A stretch of 64,000 nt of DNA from Acidobacteriaceae bacterium (GTDB lineage Bacteria > Acidobacteriota > Terriglobia > Terriglobales > Acidobacteriaceae), in NCBI GenBank assembly GCA_025462735.1, contig JAOAPC010000018.1, forward strand, positions 124,001-188,000, written 5' to 3'. A program made the position numbers and the translations under genes. The first letter of the stretch is position 1, and each line of letters starts with the position of its first letter. Positions 30,029-38,276 of this stretch are shown piece after piece. The notes beneath the pieces were generated by a model, which saw nothing but the letters and a program-made list of their open reading frames with translations, ran no database searches and was not told the origin of the DNA.

Positions 30029-31339
30029 ATGTCTCGAAAATCCAATCCCGTTACCTCCATCATTGTTCCGGCCCGGAACGAAGAAGCCTGCCTGAGCTCC
30101 TGCCTGGAGTCGCTGATAGCACAAACTGGAATCGACTTTGAAATCATCGTGGTTGACGACGCCTCGACGGACCGCACCGTTGAAATCGCGAGCTCTTTTG
30201 TGAGCCGGGAACTTATGACCGTTGAGGCGACCGGTAAGGGCACGACTTACAGTCGTGCCGAACATCATCGCAACATGATCAACGGCACGGCTGTAAGCCG
30301 TGCCCTTCCCGCACCAGAAGCCCCGCATGGCGAGGACGCCCGGAGCTCCACAGTCCACGTAGGGGCGGACGCCCTCGTCCGCCCTGATATTTACGTCATC
30401 TCCGCACCGCCGCTCCCAGGAAGTTGGACGGGCAAAAACAACGCCATGACCGCCGGCGCAAAAATTGCGAAAGGGAACTGGTTGTTGTTCACCGACGCCG
30501 ACACCGTCCACAAACCTGGATCTCTGGCGCGCGCCGTCGCCGAAGCCGAGCAGCACGGCGCCGCCCTGCTTTCGTATTCTCCCGAACAGGAGGTTCACGG
30601 CTTCTGGGAGAAAGCGGTTATGCCTGTGATCTTTGCCGAGCTGGCCAAAACCTATCCTCCCGCGAAGGTGAATGATCCGGCTTCTCCGATTGCCGCCGCG
30701 AATGGGCAATACTTGTTGATCTCGCGCGAAGCTTACGACGCAGTCGGCGGCCACACACAAATCGCAAGCAATCTTCTCGAAGACGTCGCCATGGCGCGGC
30801 TGGTGAAATCCTCTGGCCGTAAAATTTTCTTCCGCTACGGTGGCGATGCCGTCCGCACTCGCATGTACCGCAGCTTCGCGCAAATGAGAGAGGGCTGGAC
30901 GAAGAACCTGGCGCTGCTCTTTAAGGATCCGGTTCGGATGGCTGCGCACTATCTGATTGAATCTTTCGTATTACTCGGGGTTGTGAGCGGCGTAATTCAG
31001 ATCGCGCTTCTTGGCCCGCCAAATGTTCCCAGTCAAAGTGTGGTGCTTCCGCATTATCCGATTTCTGACAGATATTTTCCTCTGTTGAAGTGGTGGCTGG
31101 GAGGGGTGCTCTTCCTCTTTGTATATCTACTATCGCGATCTATTTGGAGGGTCATGAAGGCGCATTTTCCCCCTAGGTTATCGGTGACTTCGATGCTCGG
31201 GCCGCCGGTCTTTGCGTATTTGCTGCTGCGATCAAGGCACTTCTGTAAACGCGGCCTAGTCGATTGGAAAGAACGAGCTTATGTTTATTCCGCCGAAGAG
31301 ATTGAGGGACTGAAGAAACCACACGTTCGGGCAATTTGA
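30029..31339 (+). CDS. HpnB-like family 2 glycosyltransferase with in-frame repeat insertion
   Basis: Membrane-bound glycosyltransferase of 436 residues. ATG at 30029 with AGAGG just upstream; the frame is open further up but that part is the palindrome. The GT-A domain has SIIVPARNEE, IIVVDDASTDRT, WTGKNNAM, the DxD-like LLFTDADT and LLEDVAMARLVK. The C-terminal part has two or three membrane helices (about 325-350, 365-385). It resembles the hopanoid-associated HpnB group, but no hopanoid genes are nearby. Residues about 67-121 look like a translated palindromic-repeat insertion that replaces the short turn before YVISAPPLP. The frame is intact, so the protein is probably made. Confidence 0.82.
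   Translation: MSRKSNPVTSIIVPARNEEACLSSCLESLIAQTGIDFEIIVVDDASTDRTVEIASSFVSRELMTVEATGKGTTYSRAEHHRNMINGTAVSRALPAPEAPHGEDARSSTVHVGADALVRPDIYVISAPPLPGSWTGKNNAMTAGAKIAKGNWLLFTDADTVHKPGSLARAVAEAEQHGAALLSYSPEQEVHGFWEKAVMPVIFAELAKTYPPAKVNDPASPIAAANGQYLLISREAYDAVGGHTQIASNLLEDVAMARLVKSSGRKIFFRYGGDAVRTRMYRSFAQMREGWTKNLALLFKDPVRMAAHYLIESFVLLGVVSGVIQIALLGPPNVPSQSVVLPHYPISDRYFPLLKWWLGGVLFLFVYLLSRSIWRVMKAHFPPRLSVTSMLGPPVFAYLLLRSRHFCKRGLVDWKERAYVYSAEEIEGLKKPHVRAI
30239..30384. repeat. Cluster of palindromic repeats inserted in the glycosyltransferase gene
   Basis: Three clear hairpins lie in frame with the gene: 30239-30259 (9-bp arms GGCACGACT/AGTCGTGCC), 30284-30304 (GGCACGGCT/AGCCGTGCC) and 30363-30384 (GGGCGGACG/CGTCCGCCC). 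A weaker GGCGAGGACGCC is at about 30329. The first two are inverted copies of each other. The same hairpins are found in intergenic spaces of this window. Confidence 0.8.
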
Positions 31340-31344
31340 GACCC

Positions 31345-31755
31345 ATGCTCTATCTCACTCGCAAAGCTGAGTTCGCCGCCTCGCACTATTACCACAATCC
31401 GGAGCTGTCTCCTGAAGAGAACCGGCGCCTCTTCGGCAAATGCAATAACCCCAACGGGCACGGGCACAATTATGTGCTCGAAGTCACGGTAAAAGGTGAG
31501 ATTGACCCGCATTCCGGTTTTGTGGTTGACCTGAAGCAACTCAAGGAAACCATGCACCGCGAAGTGCTCGATGCGATGGACCACCGCTTCCTGAACAAAG
31601 AAGTCCCGGAATTTCGGACGCAGATTCCCACCACCGAGAACCTGGCCATCGCCATCTGGCGGCGCCTCGCGCCCAAGCTCACGAATGCCAAACTGCACCG
31701 CGTGCGCGTGTACGAGAATCATGATCTGTTCGTGGATTTTTATGGAGAGGAGTGA
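31345..31755 (+). CDS. 6-pyruvoyl-tetrahydropterin synthase-like protein (copy 1)
   Basis: Converts 7,8-dihydroneopterin triphosphate to 6-pyruvoyl-tetrahydropterin, or acts as the related QueD enzyme. ATG at 31345; a TTG at 31336 is also possible. Zinc-binding histidines are in FAASHYY and in NGHGHNY. KCNNPNGHGHNY supplies the catalytic Cys in the eukaryote-like spacing, MDHRFLN the Asp-His pair, and VYENHD the substrate-binding Glu. All catalytic residues are present. It overlaps the glycosyltransferase stop region closely and is separated from its paralogue by a 226-bp palindromic spacer. Confidence 0.87.
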   Translation: MLYLTRKAEFAASHYYHNPELSPEENRRLFGKCNNPNGHGHNYVLEVTVKGEIDPHSGFVVDLKQLKETMHREVLDAMDHRFLNKEVPEFRTQIPTTENLAIAIWRRLAPKLTNAKLHRVRVYENHDLFVDFYGEE

Positions 31756-31761
31756 AAGAAG

Positions 31762-31974
31762 ATTGAATCATTGAATCACCGGATCATTGATTCATTGAAA
31801 ACCACTTGATAAAGGTTTCTCTCTGCGCTCTCTGCGAAAGCTCGGCGCACTCTGCGGTTAAAGGCCCTTAACCGCAGAGATCGCAAAGAAGAGCCGCAAA
31901 GATCGCAGAGAAAACAAAGCATCTTTGAAATTGGTTTTCAACGATTCAATGCCCCGATGATTCAATGATTCAAT
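31762..31974. repeat. Giant nested palindrome between the two PTPS paralogues
   Basis: Outer arms 31762-31804 and 31932-31974 match at 38 of 43 positions and are built from GAATCATT-like words. Inside them is a second hairpin of CTCTGCG/CGCAGAG words, with CTCTGCGGTTAAAGG at about 31850-31864 pairing with CCTTAACCGCAGAG. Together they fill essentially the whole spacer. Confidence 0.75.
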
Positions 31975-31981
31975 TGATGCC

Positions 31982-32401
31982 ATGAAAGCCCACTTGTCCC
32001 GCCGCTACCGCTTTTCGGCCTCGCACCGGCTGCATAGCGAGCAGATGTCGGATGCCGAGAACCGCGCCATCTATGGCAAATGCAATAATCCGTACGGCCA
32101 CGGGCACAACTACGTGCTTGAAGTAACTGTAAGCGGGCAGGTCGATCCAAACGGCATGGTCTGTAACCTGGTGGATCTTGACGAATCCGTGAACCGCGAG
32201 GTCCTATCCCGCTTCGATATCGAAAACTTGAATATGCGACCAGAATTCGCAGACTCCGTACCCACAACAGAAAATCTCTGCACTGTTATCTTTGATCTTT
32301 TGAATCAGGATATTTTGAAGCGTAAGTTCACTCAGGCACATCTGGAAAGGGTGCGGCTGGAAGAAACAATGATGAATTCGTTTGAGTACAGCGGGGACTA
32401 G
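31982..32401 (+). CDS. 6-pyruvoyl-tetrahydropterin synthase-like protein (copy 2, variant active site)
   Basis: Paralogue of the preceding gene, 139 residues. The zinc His residues (FSASHRL, YGHGHNY), the Cys in [10 protein letters not shown] and the substrate Glu (LEETMM) are retained, but the catalytic Asp-His pair of copy 1 (MDHRFLN) is replaced by FDIENLN, so His is lost. It may have altered specificity or a structural or regulatory role in a hetero-oligomer. It precedes folE by 55 bp, in the same direction, which supports a pterin pathway. Confidence 0.83.
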   Translation: MKAHLSRRYRFSASHRLHSEQMSDAENRAIYGKCNNPYGHGHNYVLEVTVSGQVDPNGMVCNLVDLDESVNREVLSRFDIENLNMRPEFADSVPTTENLCTVIFDLLNQDILKRKFTQAHLERVRLEETMMNSFEYSGD

Positions 32402-32414
32402 CGCGGGTATTCTC

Positions 32415-32429
32415 ACGGCTGAAAGCCGT
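32415..32429. repeat. Small palindrome in the folE leader
   Basis: ACGGCT-GAA-AGCCGT, the core also present at 30284-30304 and 51058-51078. It sits in the 55-bp gap between PTPS copy 2 and folE. Confidence 0.5.
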
Positions 32430-32456
32430 TCGGAATGGCATAATCAAGAGTCGACA

Positions 32457-33056
32457 ATGAAGCAGGCAGTCGAAAACCCGACCTTGACTAGCGCGTCCTT
32501 CGAAGAACTGGTGCGCGAGATGCTGGTTCGCTTAGGAGAAGATCCCGAGCGGGAGGGACTGCTCCGCACGCCGGAACGAGTGCAGAAAGCCTTCCAGTTT
32601 CTGACCCGCGGCTACAACGAAGATCCGGAAGCCCTGCTCAAGAATGCACTGTTCACGGTCACCTACGACGAAATGGTGATTGTGAAAGATGTGGAAGTGT
32701 TCAGCCTCTGCGAGCATCACATGCTACCGTTTTTTGGCAAAGTCCATGTCGCGTACATTCCCAACGGCAAAGTCATTGGCCTGAGCAAAATTCCGCGCCT
32801 CATCGAAATCTTCTCTCGTAGGCTTCAAATCCAGGAGCGTCTAACTACGCAAATTGCCGAGGCCATTCAGAAGGTAGTACAGCCGCAGGGCGTCGGAGTT
32901 GTCATCGAAGCCCGTCACCTCTGTATGATGATGCGGGGAGTTGAAAAGCAGCATTCCGCCGCCGTTACCTCATCTATGCTCGGCTGCTTCCGCGAGGAGC
33001 AGGAAACGCGCACCGAATTTCTGTCATTAATCCGGCAGCGTCCAAACGGACTCTGA
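32457..33056 (+). CDS. folE: GTP cyclohydrolase I
   Basis: Converts GTP to 7,8-dihydroneopterin triphosphate, the first step of folate and pterin synthesis and the substrate of the PTPS proteins upstream. ATG at 32457 gives 199 residues. Zinc ligands are the Cys and His in [11 protein letters not shown] and the Cys in [11 protein letters not shown]; the catalytic region [20 protein letters not shown] is canonical. The longer frame upstream only translates the repeat leader. Confidence 0.95.
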   Translation: MKQAVENPTLTSASFEELVREMLVRLGEDPEREGLLRTPERVQKAFQFLTRGYNEDPEALLKNALFTVTYDEMVIVKDVEVFSLCEHHMLPFFGKVHVAYIPNGKVIGLSKIPRLIEIFSRRLQIQERLTTQIAEAIQKVVQPQGVGVVIEARHLCMMMRGVEKQHSAAVTSSMLGCFREEQETRTEFLSLIRQRPNGL

Positions 33057-33176
33057 AAGCTCCCCGGACAAAGCTTTCCGGCTCACTCTCTTAAAATTCA
33101 GCTTGCGTCGGGGCTTTTCCTGGAGTAACTTTTTCGCACTTGGTGCCTCTCGCGTTTAGGGCTCCCTGGACCGATC

Positions 33177-34193
33177 ATGCGGCTCCGATTTGCAGTACTC
33201 CTGTCTTCCTTAGCCTTTGCGTTTTCCGCTGTCCCGGTCATTTCCCAAGTGCTGCGCGTAACGCCTGACACCAATCCACCAATAGCCAGTCCGCCGTCCA
33301 GCACTGTCCCGCGGATCTATCACGACCACGGTATTCGTGATATCGATGCTATTGGGAACCGAAATATCGGATGTGGCCGCGGCATCGGCAACTGGTACAG
33401 CCTCGAGCGACAGATTGCCATGGGCAAACAATATTCCGACCAGGTCGAGGCCACGTCGAGGCTCGTTAAGGACCCCGAAATTTCGGATTACATCAGTGGC
33501 CTCGGTCAGAATTTGGTGCGTAATTCCGACTCGCTGGTTCCATTCACCATTAAGGTGATCGAATCGGACGACATTAACGCCTTCGCGCTTCCCGGCGGCT
33601 TTTTTTATGTGGATTCCGGACTGATTCTTGCCGCCGAGAACGAAGCTGAACTTGCGGGAGTGATGGCGCACGAAATTGCGCATGTAGCCGCTTGCCACGT
33701 GGCCCGCCAAAACACACGCGGGAAGATGATGAACATGGCGTCTATTCCGCTGATGATGATCGGCGGGCCTATAGGTTACGCGGGCTACGAAGCGCTCACC
33801 ATCGCCATGCCTCTCACTTACTTTAAGTTTTCCCGCCGTTTCGAATCGGAGGCGGACTTCCTCGGTATTCAGTACATGTATAGGGCGGGCTACGATCCTC
33901 AGGCTCTGACCGCTTTTTTTGAAAAGATCAAAAGTCTTGAGAGAAGCAATGAGAGCAGGGTCGTTAAAGCATTTCGGACCCATCCGCAGACGCCCGACCG
34001 AATCGAAAAGACTCAAGCTGAGATCAATACTCTCTTGCCGCTTCAGCTGGAATACAAGGTGGACACATCGGAATTTGAGGACGCAAAGGCGCGTTTGGAA
34101 AGTTTGGAGAACCGGGGACGAATGCGATTCGAAGACGCGACCCGGCCAACTTTACGGCGAAGAGAACCGGCGGAAGCGGGACAGAACCAATAA
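33177..34193 (+). CDS. Secreted M48-family metalloprotease
   Basis: Predicted periplasmic zinc peptidase related to BepA/LoiP. Signal peptide about 1-23 (FAVLLSSLAFAFSAVPVIS). The catalytic motif is HEIAH (His165-Glu-Ile-Ala-His169) with the third ligand in RRFESEADFLG. AFALPGGFFYVDSGL before the motif is characteristic. The C-terminal part has FRTHPQTPDRI. It likely degrades or helps fold outer-membrane proteins. It is close downstream of folE but functionally unrelated. Confidence 0.88.
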   Translation: MRLRFAVLLSSLAFAFSAVPVISQVLRVTPDTNPPIASPPSSTVPRIYHDHGIRDIDAIGNRNIGCGRGIGNWYSLERQIAMGKQYSDQVEATSRLVKDPEISDYISGLGQNLVRNSDSLVPFTIKVIESDDINAFALPGGFFYVDSGLILAAENEAELAGVMAHEIAHVAACHVARQNTRGKMMNMASIPLMMIGGPIGYAGYEALTIAMPLTYFKFSRRFESEADFLGIQYMYRAGYDPQALTAFFEKIKSLERSNESRVVKAFRTHPQTPDRIEKTQAEINTLLPLQLEYKVDTSEFEDAKARLESLENRGRMRFEDATRPTLRRREPAEAGQNQ

Positions 34194-34246
34194 TTTGCCA
34201 GCGGATGAGACGTCCGCCGCTCCATGTGTTCGCATAGCACAGAACC

Positions 34247-34642
34247 CTAGGGAGCCAGCTTGCCTGCGGCGAGATCCTTCACCAGCTTCAGATCCGCTTC
34301 CAGAAAATCGTAGGAAGGCAGCTCTACCGGCGGTGCCCAGCGCACCTCGCGGAAAATCCGGTTCTCGATTTCACCCGCGTACTCGCGGACATCATAAAAA
34401 CGAAGTTCTACGGCGCTCCCATTCGGGTATTCATGGCGAAAGCGCTCCACCTCGTCCCCGATCACCGCATTAATTCCCAGTTCTTCTTCTAGTTCGCGGC
34501 GTAGCGCATCTCGTGGCTGTTCGCCTTCTTCAATTTTTCCGCCGGGGAACTCCCATTTCAGCGGCATCGTCTGGTGCCGAGTGCGCTGACATATCAGCAG
34601 ATTGCCATCTTTGCGGATGAGCGCGGCCACGACGCGCTTCAT
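34247..34642 (-). CDS. NUDIX hydrolase, MutT-like
   Basis: Small (131-residue) pyrophosphohydrolase, probably for oxidised or non-canonical nucleoside triphosphates. The Nudix box is GGKIEEGEQP with RRELEEELGI, matching GX5EX7REUXEEXGU. The start VVAALIRKDGNLLICQRTR is typical of MutT/NudG proteins. It is convergent with the M48 gene and 34 bp downstream of the BtuF-like gene. Confidence 0.9.
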   Translation of the reverse strand: MKRVVAALIRKDGNLLICQRTRHQTMPLKWEFPGGKIEEGEQPRDALRRELEEELGINAVIGDEVERFRHEYPNGSAVELRFYDVREYAGEIENRIFREVRWAPPVELPSYDFLEADLKLVKDLAAGKLAP

Positions 34643-34675
34643 ATACGCGACCCACTTCTCCCGGACCGGTTTGGG

Positions 34676-35506
34676 TTAGAGCTGAGGTTTAAAGAATTCA
34701 TGGGCCGTGTTGATACATCGTAGTCCGTCAGCTTGTGGAAAACGCTCCGAGTGAATCGCCGCAGCCAATGCGTGGAGCCCAAAGATGAGCGTTGGCGCGG
34801 GCGTGTTTAAATATTCGTCGCGAATGCAATAAATCCGGCCGTTCTTGGCGGCAGGGGTGTTCTCCCATTGCCGGTTGCGAATGATTTTCTCCAGTGGGAC
34901 CCGATCGCCCGCGCCGCACCAGGCTGCGATGATTACATCCGGCGATTCGGCTGCCACTTCCGCGAACGAAATCTGCGCGCCCGGCGTTCCAATGAATTTG
35001 CCTCCTGCAGCTTCCACGAGTTCGGCAACCCAGAACTGCGATGCGATCAGTGGTTTGCCCCACTCCTCGCAAAAAACTCGCGGGCGCGGCAGATCTCCGG
35101 TGCGCGACAGCACCTCGTCCACCTCGTCCTGCATTCGCCGAATGACGCGCAATCCCTGTTCACCTGCATCCATAATTCCCGCGATAGCGGCAATATCTGC
35201 GTAGATGTCGGCGAGCGATTTGGGCGCTAGTCCCAGGAACCGCGCTCCGCATTTCATAATTTCGGCGATTGCCTTCTCCTGATACGGCACCGAAGCAATT
35301 ACCAGATCTGGCTTGAGCTGGGAGATTTGCTCGCCCTGCGCCGTCCATGAGTCCGCCACAACCGTCACCGCTGTGCGACTGATCTCCGGGCACACATCGA
35401 CGCAGTATTTTGTGCAGCCGACCAGGGAAGACAGGTTGCCTAAATCTCGAAGTATTACCGTGGCGCTCGGCTGCAACGAAACCACGCGTCTTGGAAAATA
35501 ATCCAT
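34676..35506 (-). CDS. BtuF-like cobalamin/iron-siderophore binding protein without signal peptide
   Basis: Class III substrate-binding fold, 276 residues. RVVSLQPSATVILRDLG, LKPDLVIAS and GRIYCIRDEYLNTPAPTLI match the periplasmic-binding-protein family of BtuF/FhuD. The protein begins directly with the mature fold (MDYFPRRVVSL) and no signal sequence is visible, and no ABC permease or ATPase is nearby. It may therefore act in the cytoplasm, as some annotated cobalamin-binding orphans do. The divergent IscU-like gene starts 54 bp away. Confidence 0.75.
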   Translation of the reverse strand: MDYFPRRVVSLQPSATVILRDLGNLSSLVGCTKYCVDVCPEISRTAVTVVADSWTAQGEQISQLKPDLVIASVPYQEKAIAEIMKCGARFLGLAPKSLADIYADIAAIAGIMDAGEQGLRVIRRMQDEVDEVLSRTGDLPRPRVFCEEWGKPLIASQFWVAELVEAAGGKFIGTPGAQISFAEVAAESPDVIIAAWCGAGDRVPLEKIIRNRQWENTPAAKNGRIYCIRDEYLNTPAPTLIFGLHALAAAIHSERFPQADGLRCINTAHEFFKPQL

Positions 35507-35560
35507 CGAAACAAGTATGGCATTTCGAGCTTCCCTCTGAATTCGCCTAAACTATCTTTC

Positions 35561-35920
35561 GTGTATTCACCCCAGGTCCTGGACCATTTCGAGCACCCTC
35601 GCAACCCGGGAACCGTGGCCTCCCCAGATGCAGTGGCCCAAGTCGAGAATCCTGTCTGCGGAGACATCTTGAAATTAACCGCGCGAATTTCTCAGGGACG
35701 CATCGCGGAAATAAAATTTCTCGTGAAGGGCTGCGTCCCGGCGATGGCGTGCGGCTCGGCTGTCGCGGAGTTCCTGGAAGGCAAGGCTCTGGCCGAGGCA
35801 TCCGCACTGAAAAGGGAAGACCTCTTAAATATTTTGGGCGGATTGCCCCAAGCCTCGAGCCATGCCAGCCATCTCGCGATGGACGCACTCACGGAACTCA
35901 TACGAAATGCGGCGAAGTAA
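35561..35920 (+). CDS. IscU/NifU N-terminal-like iron-sulfur scaffold protein (divergent)
   Basis: 119 residues with the IscU opening YSPQVLDHFEHPRNPG and the first cluster Cys in ENPVCGDILKL. The second is in VKGCVPAMACGSAVAEFLEG. The usual third Cys near the C-terminus is absent; the corresponding segment reads SSHASHLAMDAL. It may therefore be a carrier rather than a standard scaffold. GTG start at 35561. No iscS or sufBCD is adjacent. Confidence 0.8.
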   Translation: MYSPQVLDHFEHPRNPGTVASPDAVAQVENPVCGDILKLTARISQGRIAEIKFLVKGCVPAMACGSAVAEFLEGKALAEASALKREDLLNILGGLPQASSHASHLAMDALTELIRNAAK

Positions 35921-36018
35921 TTGCCCGAACGTCATTGCTTTCCGCCACATAGATTCAGCGCAGGTCACCTCGCAGTGCTAAAATCCAGCGCCGGAAGTTT
36001 TCGACCTGAAGTACCGCC

Positions 36019-37146
36019 ATGGCTCCCCGAATCACCGTTGCGATTCTTCTCCTGCTCTCTACCATCCAGCTGCGTGCGCAAACAGCAAACGCAAGATGGA
36101 GCGAGGCCAAGGCCAACGACTGGTATCAACATCAGCCATGGCTTGTGGGAAGCAATTATCTTCCCGCGAGCGCGATCAACCAACTTGAGATGTGGCAGGC
36201 CGAAAGCTTCGATCCGGCGCAGATCGATAAAGAATTCGGCTGGGCCGAGTCTCTAGGCATGAACACCATGCGCGTATTTCTGCATGATTTGCTTTGGCAG
36301 CAGGACTCCGCCGAATTCAAGAAACGAATCGATCAGTTCCTTGCCATCGCGTCCCGACACCAGATCCGGCCGATTTTCGTCTTGTTCGATTCGTGCTGGG
36401 ATCCGTACCCAAAGCTGGGTCCACAGCACCCGCCCACTCCGGGTGTGCATAATTCCGGATGGGTGCAGAGTCCCGGAGCGCTGGCGCTGAAAGATCCGTC
36501 ACAAGAACCCAGGCTCCGCGCTTATCTCGAAGGCGTTGTCGGCGCGTTTGCCAACGATCCGCGCGTTCTCGCCTGGGACGTGTGGAACGAGCCATCGAAT
36601 ACCAACGGAGGCGCATATCACCAGTTAGAACTTCCGGATAAGCAGCAACGCGTGCTGGAATTGCTCCCGAAAGTTTTTGAATGGGCGAGATCAGCGCGCC
36701 CGTCTCAGCCGCTCACCAGTGGTTTGTGGGAAGGCGATTGGTCAGCGCCCGAGAAACTCGATCCCATTGCCCGCATTCAGTTCGAGCAGTCCGATGTTCT
36801 CTCATTCCATAACTACAGTTGGCCGGAAGACTTCGAGCAGCACGTGCGCTGGCTGGAAAAATATCACAGGCCAATCCTCTGCACGGAGTACATGGCGCGT
36901 TCGGTGGGCAGCACCTTCGACACGATTTTGCCGATCGCTAAGCAGCACCATGTGGCAGCAATCAATTGGGGATTTGTTGCAGGCAAATCGCAGACTTACT
37001 TCCCCTGGGATTCGTGGGAGAAACCCTACTTATCGCAGCCGCCATCGGTATGGTTCCACGATGTGTTCCGTCCCGATGGCCGCCCGTATCGCGAGCGCGA
37101 GGCGCAGATTATCCGCGAAGCCACAGGCGTATCCACCGCGCGGTAG
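36019..37146 (+). CDS. Secreted GH5-like glycoside hydrolase
   Basis: Predicted exported TIM-barrel hydrolase, 375 residues. Signal peptide about 1-20 (ITVAILLLLSTIQLRAQ). The general acid/base Glu lies in LAWDVWNEPSNT and the probable nucleophile Glu in RPILCTEYMARS, the pattern of clan GH-A (cellulase/mannanase-like). GMNTMRVFLHDLLW and RPIFVLFDSCWDPY are barrel strands 2-3. The polysaccharide substrate cannot be told from sequence. Confidence 0.82.
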   Translation: MAPRITVAILLLLSTIQLRAQTANARWSEAKANDWYQHQPWLVGSNYLPASAINQLEMWQAESFDPAQIDKEFGWAESLGMNTMRVFLHDLLWQQDSAEFKKRIDQFLAIASRHQIRPIFVLFDSCWDPYPKLGPQHPPTPGVHNSGWVQSPGALALKDPSQEPRLRAYLEGVVGAFANDPRVLAWDVWNEPSNTNGGAYHQLELPDKQQRVLELLPKVFEWARSARPSQPLTSGLWEGDWSAPEKLDPIARIQFEQSDVLSFHNYSWPEDFEQHVRWLEKYHRPILCTEYMARSVGSTFDTILPIAKQHHVAAINWGFVAGKSQTYFPWDSWEKPYLSQPPSVWFHDVFRPDGRPYREREAQIIREATGVSTAR

Positions 37147-37179
37147 CCGAAAACACTCGGTGCCGAACTGGCCCTACCA

Positions 37180-38169
37180 TCATCCCAGCCACTGCGGGTT
37201 TTGATAAGTCCCATCGAAGTTGTGGGAAGTTTTGTACTTCTCGAATTCTCCCTTGCTCGCTGCGGAAGACGTTTTCTCTAACAACGACGCCACTTCCTGT
37301 TTTGTCAGTGGCTTGAAGCTGCGCGCTGTATCGAGCGCCTGCTGAAGGATCTGCATGGAATCGCAGCCCGTAATCACTACGCTGGTGGGCAAGTTCATCG
37401 CATAACGAAGACACTCAACCGGAGTTGCGGTCTTGCTTTCCAAAATTATTTTGTCACCCATCGGCTTCATGCCAAGAACGCCAATGTTGTGTTCTACAAG
37501 GATCGGTAGTGTTTTCTTTTCAAAACTGTCGTAGTGGGCATCCATCACGTTGAGCGGCGTCTGCACCGCATCAAATGTAAAGTTGTGGGCGAACGCGGTT
37601 TCGAGCATTTTGTTGTGAATCTCGGGACTCTTGTGCCCGGTAAATCCGATGTAACGCACTTTCCCTTGCTTTTTGGCTTCGAGCACCGCTTCCATTCCGC
37701 CGCCCGAGGCGAAGATTCGTTCCGGGTCAGTTTCGCGGATGACCTCATGAAATTGGAGCAGGTCAATATGATCGGTTTGCAGGCGGCGTAGTGATTCGTT
37801 TAGTTGTTGCGCAGCAGCGACCTTCGTTCGTCCATCGATCTTGGTCATGAGGAACGCTTTACCACGGTAACCGTCGCGAAGTGCCTTTCCCATTCGTTCC
37901 TCGCTCACCCCGTTGTTGTAGTCCCAGCAGTTATCGAGAAAGTTGACGCCATTGTCGAGTGCTGTGCGGATGATGCGAATGGCGTCCTGCTCCTCAACCG
38001 AGGGAGCGCCGAGATGATATCCGCCAATCCCAACCATTGAAACCCTCTCCCCAGTTCGGCCCAGTACGCGATGCGGAATGGGGCCATCTGTAGCACGCGA
38101 CGACTGGGGATGCAACGAGGCTGCGAAGCTCATTACTGCCGATTTCTTAAGAAAGTCTCTGCGGTCCAT
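37180..38169 (-). CDS. Tat-exported aldo/keto reductase
   Basis: NADPH-dependent oxidoreductase of 329 residues. The N-terminus DRRDFLKKSAVMSFAASLHPQ is a twin-arginine signal, so it folds with cofactor in the cytoplasm before export. The catalytic tetrad is recognisable: Asp in FLDNCWDYNNG, Tyr in the same segment, Lys in MTKIDGR, and His in LLQFHEVI. The C-terminal third departs from the standard barrel. Convergent with the GH5-like gene. Confidence 0.85.
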   Translation of the reverse strand: MDRRDFLKKSAVMSFAASLHPQSSRATDGPIPHRVLGRTGERVSMVGIGGYHLGAPSVEEQDAIRIIRTALDNGVNFLDNCWDYNNGVSEERMGKALRDGYRGKAFLMTKIDGRTKVAAAQQLNESLRRLQTDHIDLLQFHEVIRETDPERIFASGGGMEAVLEAKKQGKVRYIGFTGHKSPEIHNKMLETAFAHNFTFDAVQTPLNVMDAHYDSFEKKTLPILVEHNIGVLGMKPMGDKIILESKTATPVECLRYAMNLPTSVVITGCDSMQILQQALDTARSFKPLTKQEVASLLEKTSSAASKGEFEKYKTSHNFDGTYQNPQWLG

Positions 38170-38276
38170 GGAAGCCTCCGAGAGATATTGGATGCTATTT
38201 CGAAGCCGCGGTTACGCGGCATAGGAAGCTTTGTAACTGCCGCTTTGCATTTCCTCGCAACCTGAACGCGAAAAAC

